From Topomyia yanbarensis (Eukaryota; Arthropoda; Insecta; Diptera; Culicidae): a DNA stretch of 64,000 bases. Below the pieces are notes generated by a model. It saw only the letters and a program-made list of their open reading frames with translations. It made no database searches and was not told where the DNA came from. The stretch is taken from NCBI RefSeq assembly GCF_030247195.1, contig NC_080671.1:299060917-299124916 (forward strand). Reading direction: 5' to 3'. Below are positions 43,691 to 56,713 of this stretch, one piece after another. The position numbers and the translations under genes are program-made. Within the stretch, counting starts at the first letter, position 1. The number at the start of each line of letters is the position of its first letter.

Positions 43691-46060
43691 CAGTAATGTT
43701 TCGATTATATCACGGTCGGTCTGTATTTTAGCGTGATATATTTGAAGCGTGATATATTCAAAACAAAACAAAAAATTACATTCAAGCATTAACTCATGTA
43801 TTTCTATAAACAAAAAGTAATAAAAAGTTAAAGTTAGTCAAAAGAATAAATCATAGTAGGGTAATGAGCCTATTTTTGTCTTGCTTGTATAATCACACTA
43901 CCCATTTGCAGCCGTTGGTTAGAGCAGCGTCTGCCATCTTTGTTCAACGCATTGGGTAAAACGGCATGGCATCAGTGGATATTCACAATTTGCTATGTGA
44001 TCGCACGCCACAACCTGTAACTCCGGAACCGGAAGTCGGATCGGGATGAAATTAAATAGCCATTTACGGGGACAATACCTTTCATTTGAGGCCAAGTTTA
44101 GTCGAATTGGTCTAGCCATCTCCGAGAAACCGATGTGAATGTTATTCTGAATTTAGATACTTCCGCCGGGGCTTCCGGAACTGAGGATGGTGGCCAATGT
44201 GGCCAAATAGACTTTGAATGGATGTTAGTGACCTAATACTACAAATCGAAGCAGTTGTGGTCATATTTTGGAAAAAATTTCACCTTTATACATTCATTGC
44301 AGAATTTATTAAAATCGACATTTTCTGCGTGTTCGTACTTATCACCCTGTAATTCCGGAACCGGAAATCGGATCCATTAGAAATTCAATAGCAGCCTATG
44401 GGAACGTTGCACCTTTCATTTGAGACTAAGTTTGTCAAAATCGGTTCAGCCATCTCTGAGAAAAATGAGTGACATTTTTGGTCACATACACACACATACA
44501 CACACATACATACATACATACATACATACATACATACATACATACATACATACATACATACATACATACATGCATACACACATACACACATACATACACA
44601 CAGATATTTTGCGATCTCGGCGAACTGAGTCGAATGTTATATGAGACTTTTGTTAGAAAGTCGGTTTTTGGAGCAATTGCGTAACCTTTCTATATGAGAA
44701 AGGCAAAAGAATAGTATTTAATTAGCTTAATCAGCATGAGTTCAATGTTATCTTCATGTGATTATATTTTGAAATGTTGGTGGAATGGGTTTAAAAGTGG
44801 AGGGAATGGGGGGTTAGTAGAGTGGGAGTGGAGGATGCGTCAGAAATCCTTCATCTTATTTTGGTATACGAGGTGAATGAAGGAAATGCGGGCGTGAGGG
44901 TAGTCCAAGGGGACGGTAGTGATGAAGGAGGGAGATGTAAGGGCAAGGCGGGGGGCGGAGGGGCTCTGATGCAATACTCAGCTGCATATTTTGCCTTCCA
45001 TTTGAGACTTGGTTTGAGAAAATCGGTTCAGTCATCACCGAAGAACCAATGTGACTTTATTTGTGGAATATGCCCGGAATTCCGGACTTCCGGAATCGTC
45101 GATAGTGGACAATATATTCAAAGAATGTTTGATTGGCAATCAGTGATCTAGATCTGCGATTAGAAGTAATTTGGTGACCATTTCAATAGTTTTTAGCCTC
45201 TGAGGTATTACGATTGTACCGATTTATATGGGAAATTCCAGTGTATCCTTACTAACACCCCTGTAACTCCGGAAGCAAGAGTCAGAACAGAATGAAATTC
45301 AGCAGCAGTCAATGGTATTACTGTATCTTTCATTTGAAATCAAGTTTGTAAAAATCGGTAGAGAATTCGTTGGGGAATGGGTGTGATATTAGCTTAGGAA
45401 CTTGGCGGGTTCCCCGGGGGCGTCATGAACTGTCATAGGTGGCCAATGTGGTCAAAGCTGCTTTGATTGATCATTAGTGATCCAGACCCACAAACTAGAG
45501 TAATGTTACATCAATTTTAATATGTTTTACATCATTTGAACATCATGGTGGTACCAGTTTGTATGGGAATTTGCTGGGTTACCGCACTCTTCAACCCGTA
45601 ACTCCGGAACCGGAAGTCGGATCAACTAAAAATTCAATAGCAGCTTATGGGAGCGTTATACCTTTCATATGAAACTAAGTTTGCGAAAATCGGCTCAGCC
45701 ATCTCTGAGAAAATTGTGTGAGTTTAAATGACACGCACACACATACACACACACATACATACACACACAGACATTTGCCGATCTCGACGAACTGAATCGA
45801 ATGGTGTATGACACTCGGCCCTCCGGGCCTCCGTTAAAAAGTCGATTTTTACAGTGATTGCATAGCCTTTCTTTATATGAGAAAGGCAAAAATCCTAAAA
45901 GTGCCAGGACAAAATATGTGGCTTAATTGGATCAAAACGTAGTGTGCTTTGTCTGTTTTTCATAAAGCGTGATATAATCGAGATAAAACCGTGATATAAT
46001 CGAGGGTGATATAAACGAGTATTGATATAAACGCATAGTGATATAATCGAAACATTACTG
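43691..46060. mobile_element. Tc1/mariner-pogo-type inverted-repeat element with a nested repeat
   Basis: CAGTAATGTTTCGATTATAT at 43691 is matched by its inverse ending CATTACTG at 46060, with TA on both sides (43689-43690 and 46061-46062). Subterminal GTGATATA words occur in both arms (43730-43760 and 45965-46050). The own sequence is confined to about 43691-43905 and 45897-46060, and the middle is a copy of the 2-kb (ACAT)n-containing repeat. No transposase remains. TA duplications are the rule for the Tc1/mariner/pogo superfamily. Confidence 0.75.
43914..45890 (+). repeat. 2-kb dispersed repeat with (ACAT)n, copy 1
   Basis: The marker phrases CCGGAACCGGAAGTCGGATC, CATTTGAGACTAAGTTT, CAGCCATCTCTGAGAAA, an (ACAT)n/(ACACAC)n tract (44490-44605 and 45730-45775), GATCTCGGCGAACTGAGTCG and a terminal TATGAGAAAGGCAAAA occur twice, in two related halves (43914-44712 and 45000-45890) joined by a GGGAATGG-rich block. 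The Tyr/Thr/His-rich frames here come from the ACAT tract. No transposition protein was seen and the class is unknown. Confidence 0.75.
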
Positions 46061-46096
46061 TATTTATTTTCGGTCTCATGCGTCATATTCCTCTGA

Positions 46097-46604
<508 letters not shown>

Positions 46605-46613
46605 GGTGTTTGG

Positions 46614-47195
46614 TTACACGAGGGATAAAAAAGCGAACAAGAGACGAATCTTATCGATAATGACATAGTTGAGCAGCGAAGACCTAGTGAAAGTCACTCG
46701 AAACGAGTCAGACAGACGATAAACTTTTTTATCTCCTTCGTGTGATACTGAATGCAATTGCTTGCATTCAAGTATCTTTACGTCTTTAAGTATGGTGTCT
46801 TTGAAACGACCAACCCCATGCTTAATTAAGTCATCAACAGTCAAACTCGATTCTGTGATGACCCCATCATTTTCAATTTCCTTTGAAGGAATATACGCTC
46901 TATATTCACGCGTAAAAAGCTCGCAAGAAGCAATGGCATTGGCTTGTTTGAGACTACCAACGACAATGCGTATTTTATCTTTATTAACTTTGACAATCTC
47001 TTTTACATCCGAGAATCCCGAAGTCACATCTTTCGAAATTTGGATGATATTTAGCGCCTTTACTTTACGCCTAATAAAAATAATCCGTGGTCCTGTTGAC
47101 GACTCTGGGTAAATTTTAATTCTAATCGGGTTTATATTTTCAGCAGAAGGCTTAGGGGGAGGGTCTGTTACTCTTTCTCCCATCTCGTCATCCAT
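46614..47195 (-). pseudogene. LINE ORF1 (Gag-like) fragment, Jockey group
   Basis: ATG 47195 opens MDDEMGERVTDPPPKP. The frame continues with SGFSDVKEIVKVNKDKIRIV, ANAIASCELFTREYRAYIP, VITESSLTVDDLIKHGVGRF and [14 protein letters not shown]. This is the RNA-binding ORF1 domain of Jockey-type insect LINEs, lying N-terminal to the CCHC zinc knuckles. About 190 codons are open and uninterrupted. The frame is then lost at the (AT)n tract, so the zinc knuckles and the whole ORF2 (endonuclease, reverse transcriptase) are missing. ORF1 coats the element RNA. This is a 3'-deleted copy, which is unusual because LINEs are normally truncated at the 5' end. Confidence 0.75.
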
Positions 47196-47940
47196 TTTAC
47201 CTAGCAAGAAAAACTATCACAAAAAGAAATTAAAAATATACCTGTTATCTGCTATCTCTAAGGTGACGAAGGCACCGGTAGAACACACCTCGTGTGTTAC
47301 GTTGTAAACTCGGTGCCCGTTGTTTGACAATGTGACACTTGATGTCCTTCTTCGTCGCGTTGCTTCTTCACTAGAGAAATATGCCTACCTGCACACCCCA
47401 AAACTCTATCCGGTTAAGCTGCTCGTCGGTATCACCACCACAAGCGTGCTCTCTCCGTTTCCACTACCGCGGTAGACAAATAGTGCTACCTGTGGCTTGC
47501 TGCGAAAACCCCACTGTCGATGCGGCACTTTTCGGTGCCACTTGTTTTCCTTATTCGTCGTACCGCTTCTGCGGTAGACAAATAGAGCAAATGGCTCTAC
47601 CTGTGACGCTTCCCCTCTCGTCGATTAGAATTGCCCGACAACACCAATACAATATATTTCTTCTGTGTGTACAGGCACGATCACTGTCGATTTCTGCCAC
47701 CGCGCTAGGCAAATTTGACTACCCGCGGTTTGCTGTCAAAACACCAGTCGAGGATGCCGTTGACCACGCCTCCGACGTATCAACTGTCGACTCACACTTA
47801 ACAAACTGGTCTCTCTCCCGTAAAAACGCATACAGCGTCTCGCACTCCGTCGCTCTCGCGAGAATAAAACCCTCCACCTGGAGGCACAACCGTCTCAGCC
47901 GGTTGCAAAAACTTATGTTGACAGGTAGTTGATAGTCGTG
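47196..47940 (-). other. Probable 5' untranslated region of the LINE
   Basis: GC-richer sequence upstream of ORF1 with repeated words such as TGCGGTAGACAAATAG (near 47467 and 47570) and CTACCTGTGRC. A 183-residue plus-strand frame (47381-47932) is antisense to it and has no family character. The retained 5' region suggests a near-complete 5' end. Confidence 0.5.
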
Positions 47941-48974
47941 CTTGTAGAATCCCTTGAGCGTCTCATATACGAGTTCCGATGGAAATTGAGGATTCGATGG
48001 AAGAAATCTCTTCTATGAGACGATCGATGGACGGAGTCGAAGTGCCGGAAGAGATGAGCAGCGGCAAGCGAGTTTAACATGAGAGAATGAAACTACCATT
48101 GAAATGGAATCTGTAAGTAGCACTAACAAAATTCTTAATTTCAGGAACTGTACGAGATGGCGCTGGGCCTGTGGCCTTCGACTGGCATGGTCCATTCTCA
48201 TTGATTCGGAAGTCTTCTGGGCTGGTTGGTAGATGTGCTCCTACTTGCAAGTTGATCAATTCGCTTGGGTGGGGGACATGTGGATCCTACTAGTTGTCGA
48301 CTCTTTAGACCGTGGGTATGAGACTAGTTCAGGAAAGGAGTGCTAATACTGCTAGTATGTATGTTTACCGTTTCAATTAATAGTCTATTGATCCGCTTCG
48401 GACCTATGAGACAAAAAGGAGATTAGGAAGAGACAGAAGCGGATTCAATGCGAAATTTGCCAATATGACGTTGACCCCAATGGTAGGATGATTTTCCATA
48501 GAATTTCCAGACTAGATGACACGAAGTTACACCCTCTAAATTTAGTAAACGTGTTACATTTCAAACCGTAAAACTAAACAAGACGCAAAAAATTTTAACC
48601 TAGCGTGTGCCACGTGCATCGTGAAAATCAAACCGCCTAAAACTTCTAAAAAGTATAGTAGCTTTTGAAAATCTACTATCTATTGCATGCATAACAAATC
48701 CAGAAGTTCTAGGAATATCATAGGTGTAAGGAAAACTGGAATTGGTTGACAAACGGCTGAGATATGATTGTTTGAACTGAAAAGCTGATTTTGTCTGTAC
48801 CCGAATAGAAATGTACAGTAACAAAACCATGATTTTCACTGTGACAGTACAGTAATTTTACAATAATTTACAGTAAGTTTTAGTGTTATGCTACAATACA
48901 AAAATAATAAACTTTAACGTTTTTACAGTAAATTTCAATGTAAAATAGACTTTTACAGTGAAAAAGGGGGGTGG
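47941..48974. other. Gene-free stretch with a dispersed repeat
   Basis: From 48337 to about 48530 it matches 4790-4820 joined to 5085-5215, without the Tourist-like MITE, so it preserves an empty insertion site (TTAATAGTC near 48379). The rest, including 48540-48970 with several ACAGTAAAATTT-like words, shows no gene. Confidence 0.45.
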
Positions 48975-48977
48975 TTA

Positions 48978-49265
48978 GGGATGATCCATAAATGACGTAG
49001 CATTTTTTGAGTGATTTTTAACACCCCCCTTCCCCATCGTAGCATTTCGTCACAAACCTCTAAATACCCCCCTGGTAATTACGTAGCTTGCCGATAACTC
49101 TGCCCCCCTTTTCCCCGAAATTTTTTAAAAAAATCTATTCTACTCCCCTTTAAAAAAGCTACGTAGCATGACATGACCCCCTACCCCCCCTGTCGTCACA
49201 CATCATCACAAAATACAAAAGTCCCCCCTCCCCCATATAATGCTACGTCATTTATGGATGATCCC
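48978..49265. mobile_element. Tourist-like MITE, second subfamily (288 bp)
   Basis: Ends GGGATGATCCATAAATGACG and its inverse, with TTA on both sides (48975-48977 and 49266-49268). The interior is rich in C runs, as in the GGGACC subfamily. Confidence 0.85.
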
Positions 49266-49268
49266 TTA

Positions 49269-52200
49269 TGTATCTTAACATTAAAAAAATCAATTTTTCT
49301 CCATACATTGTTTTCTCGAAAACAGTAATATTTAATGTGAATGCACTGTATTAATGTTTTGCTGAACAGTGAAATTTATTGTTACATGAAATTTTATTGA
49401 AAATCTACTGTGAGAACTAGGCATCGAACAATGTTGACAATGTTGAAACAGTAATAACTATAATATTTATTATTTTATGATTGTTTGTAGGGTAAATGCT
49501 ATTGTAAAATTCTATCCGGGTTCCCCTTGGTATTCCGAGTGTTAATTCTGTACCTTTACCAGTGAATCATAATATATGGTCAAGGCTCCGAAAATGGCAA
49601 CTACAGGCCAAATTTTTTTTATCAAATTTTACGTCAAACTGTTTGTTTTCCGTATGTATATAACCTCTAATATTAAAAATATGAATGGTGAGCCCAGAAA
49701 AAAAAATTTATGTCTGTCATTTATAAAAGTTTGTTGATGCTACATACATGACCTGAAAATGACTAAAAGACCGTAAGGAGATAAAAATGTACACAAAATC
49801 CATATTTTCAACTATTTGCCTGGAACCACATTTTTCCATCGCAGCCTAATTTAAATTTGATGATATTGCTTGAAAAATGTAGATGAATATGGATAAATGC
49901 TTATTTTCAATTGTGAAGTAATGGAAACCATATAACTTATAACGTGACAGATAAAAAATTCGAAAAAAATTTGTGGACCACACTAAAAGCATGCATACAA
50001 TGTCCAACCTATATTTTTTCTTACTACTTTGAGTCTACTTTTTGAGATTGTATTGTGAAAACCAAAAAGCTTTATTCATTTTTAAGAAAACACAGTTGAT
50101 CTTATGTAACGTGACAGATGTTTTCTGCTGTGAAGCAATTCCATCAAGTTTGATTCAATTACGTCAAAAATTGTGACCATCTTTGATTCTGATGAAACCT
50201 TTTACGTTTCATCTTTATGGGAGACTAAGTATTTTGCATTATTAAACAAACAATTTTTATTCAATAGTAATATTTAAAAAGGGCGTATCAGATCTTGAAT
50301 GCACTACTTTCAAAATTTATTGTTCGAAAATCGCAAAACTATATGATAGCGAGTTCTAGGGAATCAATTCTTCTGTGTGAATATTTTTTGGTGAAATTTT
50401 TCAATGAGAAAACAAAAAAATGTTAAAAAATGCAATCACAAAAAAATGATTTTTTTGTTAACGAAAACCTAAAAATTGAAGAAACTGTAATTACATTATT
50501 AGGAAGTTATTAGTAAGGAACAGTGTTTCAAAAATCACTCCAATCAGCATGCGTTGAAAAAACCATAGTTTGACAAATCATTAAAAAAATGGTTTTTTAG
50601 CTCCTGAGGAGTGAAAATCGCCAAGGAGTGAAAACAGGTTTCTAGATTATAATGCCAGCATACAATTTAAAAGCCCGAGCTCAATTGAGATTTTCAATTT
50701 TCGTTTTGTTAAGCACAAAAGCAAATCAGAACCTTGGTATAGTTCATGACGACACCTACTTTTTGATAGACCTCGAAGGTCAACACTCAATGATTAGCGT
50801 ACACGGCTATTAAAATAATAAATAGTACACCTGTTTTGCATCCTTCCCCAATGCATATGAACTTTTGGATTTCATCACCCCAGCAGAAATATTTTTACAC
50901 CGGATTTGAGATATGTTTCTCCGTGATTATTGTTATAATTATATATTTGTTAAAGAAAATTAAAATGAAAGCAAATGACTTGCTTCAATATATACATACT
51001 GCTGGGATAATCGAGAAATTAAACGTGCAAATCTTGAAGACCTGTTAGCAAAGTTTGAAATTAAATTCGGTGTATAAGCGGCGACAGAACAAAAATCACA
51101 AACTGGAGTGGACAGGAGGAGCCAAAACCAGGAGTGAAAACCTGAGAATCAAAACCTATTTGGTTTGTTTTGATTTTTTCACTAACTCCCAAAAACGTAC
51201 ATAACAATGATTGATTTCCACCGCTCCTTTGGAAAAAGGCTCCTTGGTGTGAAATGTGTGGTTTATTTGAAACACTGGTAAGGAAGCATTTTTAACTTCA
51301 ATTATGCTCCTAATTTTCTTAGTATTTGCCAGTCATAAATATAATGTTCTTATACAATAGTAATACTAAATATAATTTTGAAGCAAAATGCTGTTAAGAA
51401 AAATTTTCCGAAATAGTTTGATTTTTTTATTCAACAAAAATATCTAGTAATTTCCAGTAAATCTAGAAAATTCGCCCTTTTAATAAATAACTCACAGATA
51501 CCAAAGGCAAAAACATAAAATGTTTAAAATTTAATTGCAAATAAAAAATGTTTAAAATATAATTATATTGTGAAGAAAATAACAATGAAAGGTTTTAACA
51601 TGTTTAAAAAATTCTTTTGATTTTTAAATTTTAATTTTTTTATTTTAATTTAATTTTTTCTTTAAATAATTTAGTTATAGAATAAATTTCAAAATGGTTT
51701 TTCAATTCAAAATTCTCATGAAAAATTGTGCTTCAAAATGCAGATGTTTTAAAGTTATTTTAGATATTTTTCGACATAATATATTACTTCGTGAAATTAC
51801 GACCTTTTCATAAATTATTCACGTTTGTTCATCAAAACGAATATGTTTTTTCAAAATAAACATGAAATTTCCCGGTAATACTCAGTTCCCAGACCAAGGA
51901 TGATTCGTGCACGACTGTCTCGATATGCTTGCTTCAATAAAAATATAGAACTGTAACGTGACAGATTCTGGTTGTAACGTGACAGATCATTGAGAATACT
52001 CCATAAAATCGAAAACAAAGTTTTTCTTTGTGAAAACTATACAGTAGGATTCCGTTTTTGCCAACAATTTTAATTTTTTCAGTTGCCAAAACCGGAACAG
52101 TGCCAAAAATGGAAGCTAATTTTTAATGTTTGGATTTTTAATTTACGACTTCAAAAATGTTTCAAGGATTTTTAATCATGTGTGAAATGGAATGAGATGA

Positions 52201-52489
52201 AAGAAAATAATAAGAAAATTCAATTTTATTCAAGTTTTTATCAAATTCAGTCGTAGCACAGTGATCACCTTCTATTCAAAAGTCGGACAAAACCTCAAAA
52301 GGGGTCCGAATTTGATGAAAACTTCACATTGGAGTAATTTTACGTCGCTGAATACATATTTGGTGTTAATTTTTTTTACCTCAAAATTTTGGCACCATTC
52401 AACATTTACGAATATAAAGTGCACTATATCTGAAAATTCATTTAAAAAAAATGGTTTAGTAAACTTTTAGCAGAATACTCATTTTTGCC
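49269..52489. other. Gene-free AT-rich stretch of 3.2 kb
   Basis: No coding frame is supported. The word TAACGTGACAGAT occurs four times (near 49940, 50107, 51954 and 51975) and ATTTTTCTCCATAC-like AT-rich words are common. A dispersed element of unknown type may occupy part of it. Confidence 0.4.
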
Positions 52490-52492
52490 TTT

Positions 52493-52746
52493 GGGACCAT
52501 TCATAAATTACGTAACGCAAAAATTGCCCAAAATTGACCCCCCCCCTCCCCCCATGTAACAAATTGTCACAAATTTCTTTATCCCCCCCTCCCCTATTAC
52601 GTAACAAATTCCATGAAAAAAAATTCTTCGGTGAAAACATGTTACGTAACGATCTAGCTTACTCCCCTCCCCCCTATGTCACAATATGTAACAACTTGTC
52701 GAACCCCCTCTCCCCTAAAAGCGTTACGTAATTTATGAATGGTCCC
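52493..52746. mobile_element. Tourist-like MITE, GGGACC subfamily (254 bp)
   Basis: Full-length copy in the opposite sense to 4824-5081, with TTT on both sides. It abuts the end of the (ACAT)n-type repeat directly. Confidence 0.85.
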
Positions 52747-52749
52747 TTT

Positions 52750-53663
52750 CTCATATAAAAAAAGGCTATGCAATCACTGTAAAAATCGACTTTTTAACCG
52801 AGGCCGAGTGTCATACACCATTCGATTCAGTTCGTCGAGATCGGCAAATGTCTGTGTGTATGTATGTGTGTATGTGTGTGTGTCATTTAAACTCACACAA
52901 TTTTCTCAGAGATGGCTGAACCGATTTTCGCAAACTTATCTGAAAGGTATAACGCTCCCATAAGCTGCTATTGATTTTTTAGTTGATCCGACTTCCGGTT
53001 CCGGAGTTACGGGTTGAAGAGTGCGGTCACACAGCAAATTCCCATATAAACTGGTACCACCACGATGTTAAAATGATGTAAAACATATTAAAATTGATGT
53101 AACATTACTCTAGTTTGCGGGTCTGGATCAGTAATGATCAATTAAACCAGCTTTGACCACATTGGCCACCTATGACAGTTCATGACGCCCCCGGGGAACC
53201 CGCCAAGTTCCTAAGCTAATATCACACCCATTCCCCAACGAATTCCCTACCGATTTCTACAAACTTGATTGCAAATGAAAGATGCAGTAATACCGTTTAC
53301 TGCTGCTGAATTTCATTCGGTTCTGACTCTTGCTTCCGGAGTTACAGGGGTATTAGTAAGGATACACTGGAATTTCCCAGTACAATCGTAATACCTCAGA
53401 GGCTAAAAACTATTGAAATGGTCACCAAATTACTTCTAATCGCAGATCTAGATCACTGATTACCAATCAAACATTCTTTGAATATATTGTCCACTATCGA
53501 CGATTCCGGAAGTCCGGAATTCCGGGCATATTCATTCCACAATTAAAGTCACATCGGTTCTTCGGTGATGACTAAACCGATTTTCTCAAACCAAGTCTCA
53601 AATGGAAGGCAAAATATTCAGTTGAGTATTGCGTCGCCGCCCCTCCCCCCGCCTTGCCCTTAC
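52750..53663 (-). repeat. 2-kb dispersed repeat, copy 2, first part
   Basis: Reverse-orientation match to 44960-45890 (CATATAAAAAAAGGCTATGC, GAACCGGAAGTCGG in inverse, GGCCACCTATGACAG). It is interrupted at 53664 by a hAT-like element and resumes at 56714, the break being marked by the duplicated GCCCTTAC. Confidence 0.8.
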
Positions 53664-54954
53664 CAGTGCAGTAAAATTTCATTTCATTCAATCGAAACTG
53701 AATGAACGCAGTCAATCAGTCGTCTGCAGTAGCATTCACATTCATTTAACGCATCAGTTGTTGTTAATCTGAAGCTGGGTTCATGGCACTTCACTCACCG
53801 CTGCTTTCAAATGAGTCGCAATTCATATTCAACCTCCTTCGTTTGATCCTCTCAAATGAAAAGATCAGCTTTCAATTTCCCCAGTGAGCACCAGTCAAAT
53901 GAGATCCGGGTAAACCTAAGACAAAAAGAGACAACTGGCTTCGTATTTTTGGTTATCATGCCTTTCTTGTGCCAGATGACAGATGAGTGTATGCAGCTAG
54001 CGAGGTTGGCAGTGCAGCCAATTTCTTTGTCATATTTAGATATGTTGCTATAATACACATAATAATGACCGTTTTATTGACACACATTTCGCATTTATCT
54101 GGTACTAATCAATCCAACATTTTTATCACATACTACATGTTTCTAGCAAATTTGGCCAGCATAACAGCCTATTCATCAGAATCAAATTTGCAACAAAAAT
54201 ATTATAGAGATGAACGTACTACCAAATAACATTTTTCATTGCAACCAGTTTCAATAAGCTGTTATTAGTAGATTCATTATTTTCGTCTGAACTCTGCGAA
54301 TTTAAGAAAATTTGAAAAAGAAATATGATAGCCGCAGTATGCTATCATAATTGTACGAAGCTGTCAAATTCATTGCTGAAATCAAATATGTAATTCAGCT
54401 ATTTATTTGCACCTCTACCAATAGTTCCCTGTGTACAATTCCGATGACATGGTGAAGAGGTAAAACATTTCCACACTGGTTATATAGGAACACATTACGA
54501 GCACAGTCTATAGTCTACGAGAATCTTTTTTTTTTCAGAAAGAATTCGAAAAGGTTCTGCTCGATATGAATGCTATAAATAGGTCATATCGAAGGTGGGT
54601 TTATTGATTTGAGGTAACCAAAAGGCGCCATATTGGATTGATTGATTGCAAAATGTCCTCAATCATCAGTTTCCGTCATCTAGTGACCATCATTGCAAAA
54701 GCGATATAGATATATATTGATCATGGTTTTTACTGTGGTGGTTACCCGAAACCGCCATCTTTGTTTTCAAAATGGCCTAAATTCATAAATTACGGTATTT
54801 TATGATTATTTTAAATGATACCCATATTGATAGTTGTTTTCACAGTTTCTTGGTCACTATAGGCCGCAATCTTGGATTTCAAAATGGCCTAACCTCCTTT
54901 CAAATGGTATCCATGTTGCCCTCATCTCTGATTTAAAAATGACTTTAACCATCG

Positions 54955-55313
54955 AGCTTGAGCTTGAGCTTGACCTTGTACGACCACCCGTAGCTGCTAC
55001 TCCGTTATCGATCTAGACTAGCTGAAGTTGCACAGGGAATCAGTAGTAGTGCTTGGGATTAGAGAAACATCTTTCAATGTGCAACTCCTGGTAATCCTAA
55101 AGTGTTTATTGAACAAAACCGGCGCCGGCCTGGCCCGAACGTAGATCGCAGAAGGAACGTTAGTCCGATACTTGCTTTTGCTAGGCAACGGCTTTACTTC
55201 CCTTCCGAAGGAAGATTTTACACCTCAGAAAAATCTCAGCGACCTCGGCTGGGATTGCACCCAGACTAACTGGGATGGGTGGCTGTCACGCTTACCACTC
55301 AACCAACTACGCC
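54955..55313 (-). mobile_element. tRNA-derived SINE, 359 bp
   Basis: On the minus strand it begins GGCGTAGTTGGTTGAGTGGT (A-box-like) and has GGTGCAATCCC (B-box-like) about 50 bp on. It ends in a short (CAAGCT)n tail. A target duplication of about 21-24 bp (ATTTAAAAATGACTTTAACC near 54931, ATTTAAAATGACTAACCATC near 55317) brackets it. This is the layout of mosquito tRNA-SINEs such as Feilai, with RNA polymerase III transcription and LINE-driven insertion. The family name is a suggestion. Confidence 0.82.
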
Positions 55314-56132
55314 TTCATTTAAAATGACTAACCATCGATTTCCGTTATCTATCATCTTGGACCTTTAACGAGTTCGCCCGTTTACACCTAAGACAAGATA
55401 AAGCAACTAGTAATACGATTTCTGTATATTTCTGTATTTTGGTAGTACGTCCATCTCTATTTCAAAGTTTGTGGCAAATTTGATTCTGATGAATAGGCTG
55501 TTATGCTGACCAAATTTGCTAGAAACATGTAGTATATGATAAAAATCTAGGATTGATTAGTTCCAGATATATTTTGGCGAAATGTGAGTTAATAAAACAG
55601 TCATTATTATGTGTATTATAGCAACATATCTAAATATGACAAAGAAATTGGCTGCACTGCCAACCTCGCTAGTTGCATACAGTCATCTGTCAACAATTAT
55701 TCACCAGGGCACAAGAAAGGAAAGAAAACTCTCCAAGAAGAAGAGAAAGAAAGGTTCGGAACATTTGTCATTTTTGAGTGAATTTGTTTTATGTTTGTTA
55801 AGCAGAAAAGCCCACTACGTCATTTGTTTTATTCTTTTCTTTTTCATATCCTCCTGATTTATCAGCTTCATCGAAAAAAAAATACAACCTTACTCATACA
55901 GAGAAAAAATGCTCGTACCTGTATCCGTCTTGAGTTGCCTCGTCTTATCATAGCCTTTACCCTATATTATTTATTATCTTGGTCGGAGTTATTTTTATGT
56001 CAGTGAGTGTTCCTTCATATTCATTTGTGAGTGGTTCATTGGAATGGTTCACTTCCATTAGCTGATACCGTGCTAATGTGAGGTTGGTGTTCAATAGAAA
56101 CTAAACAGGCAAAAACGTCAAATGACTAGAAC

Positions 56133-56555
56133 CAAAGAGAATAGTGAAAGAGACGCAGAGTGAAAATCAGTCAAAACAGCAACACTCCCTTTACGATGAT
56201 TTCAACACTAGAATTTGGCAACCGTTTCCAAAGGCAGCACTTTAAATGACTCCTATTATATTTTGAAAACAAACCTTTTGTCGATCGTTGGATTTGTTTA
56301 TCAAACGATGTGCATTTCGAAACAAAGAGATGAAATAATTCTAAAACTTGTTTTTACTCATGCATAGACTCTAGAATGCACCTTACAATCACGATTGCAC
56401 TAAATTCTGACGAAAATTCAATTTTTTTTGATAGATTTACAATACTTATCTCCTCCAACTCAGGCATGAGTAATGTTTATTTACATTGCACGATTGGTCT
56501 GCTCAATAAGGTATTTTTGGCTTCACACTATTCGTCTCTTTTCCTATTCTCTTTG
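56133..56555 (-). mobile_element. hAT-type MITE, second copy (423 bp)
   Basis: Same family as 35830-36254 in opposite orientation, with its own perfect 8-bp duplication ACTAGAAC (56125-56132 and 56556-56563). The two copies are therefore independent insertions. Confidence 0.9.
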
Positions 56556-56713
56556 ACTAGAACCTGTTATTCAATTGACAGTGAACTTTGAGTGACTCAA
56601 ACGAAGACGGCAGCCGAACTCAACTGATATAGTGGTGGTATGTTTACAGTGAAAGGCTCGAAGTTTCACTTGAAACGATTATTTTCGTTTGAAATTGATA
56701 TTTTACCGCACTG

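Larger units (their letters stand above)
53664..56713. mobile_element. hAT-like non-autonomous foldback element, 3.05 kb
   Basis: Ends CAGTGCAGTAAAATTTC and its inverse (ATATTTTACCGCACTG), with a perfect 8-bp duplication GCCCTTAC (53656-53663 and 56714-56721). The interior folds back: about 53985-54233 is an inverted, ~85-90% match to 55435-55690. It carries a SINE (54955-55313) and a hAT-type MITE (56133-56555). No transposase frame is present. The CAGTG terminus and 8-bp duplication fit the hAT superfamily. Confidence 0.85.

Noticed and set aside
44385..44684. Tyr/Ile/His/Thr-rich and Cys/Met/Tyr/Val-rich frames (also at 56889-57240 and 59082-59465)
   Set aside because: They come from (ACAT)n/(GTAT)n tracts in the 2-kb repeat, open in several frames at once.
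47381..47932. 183-residue plus-strand frame
   Set aside because: It is antisense to the LINE 5' region, with biased Ser/Arg composition and no domain.
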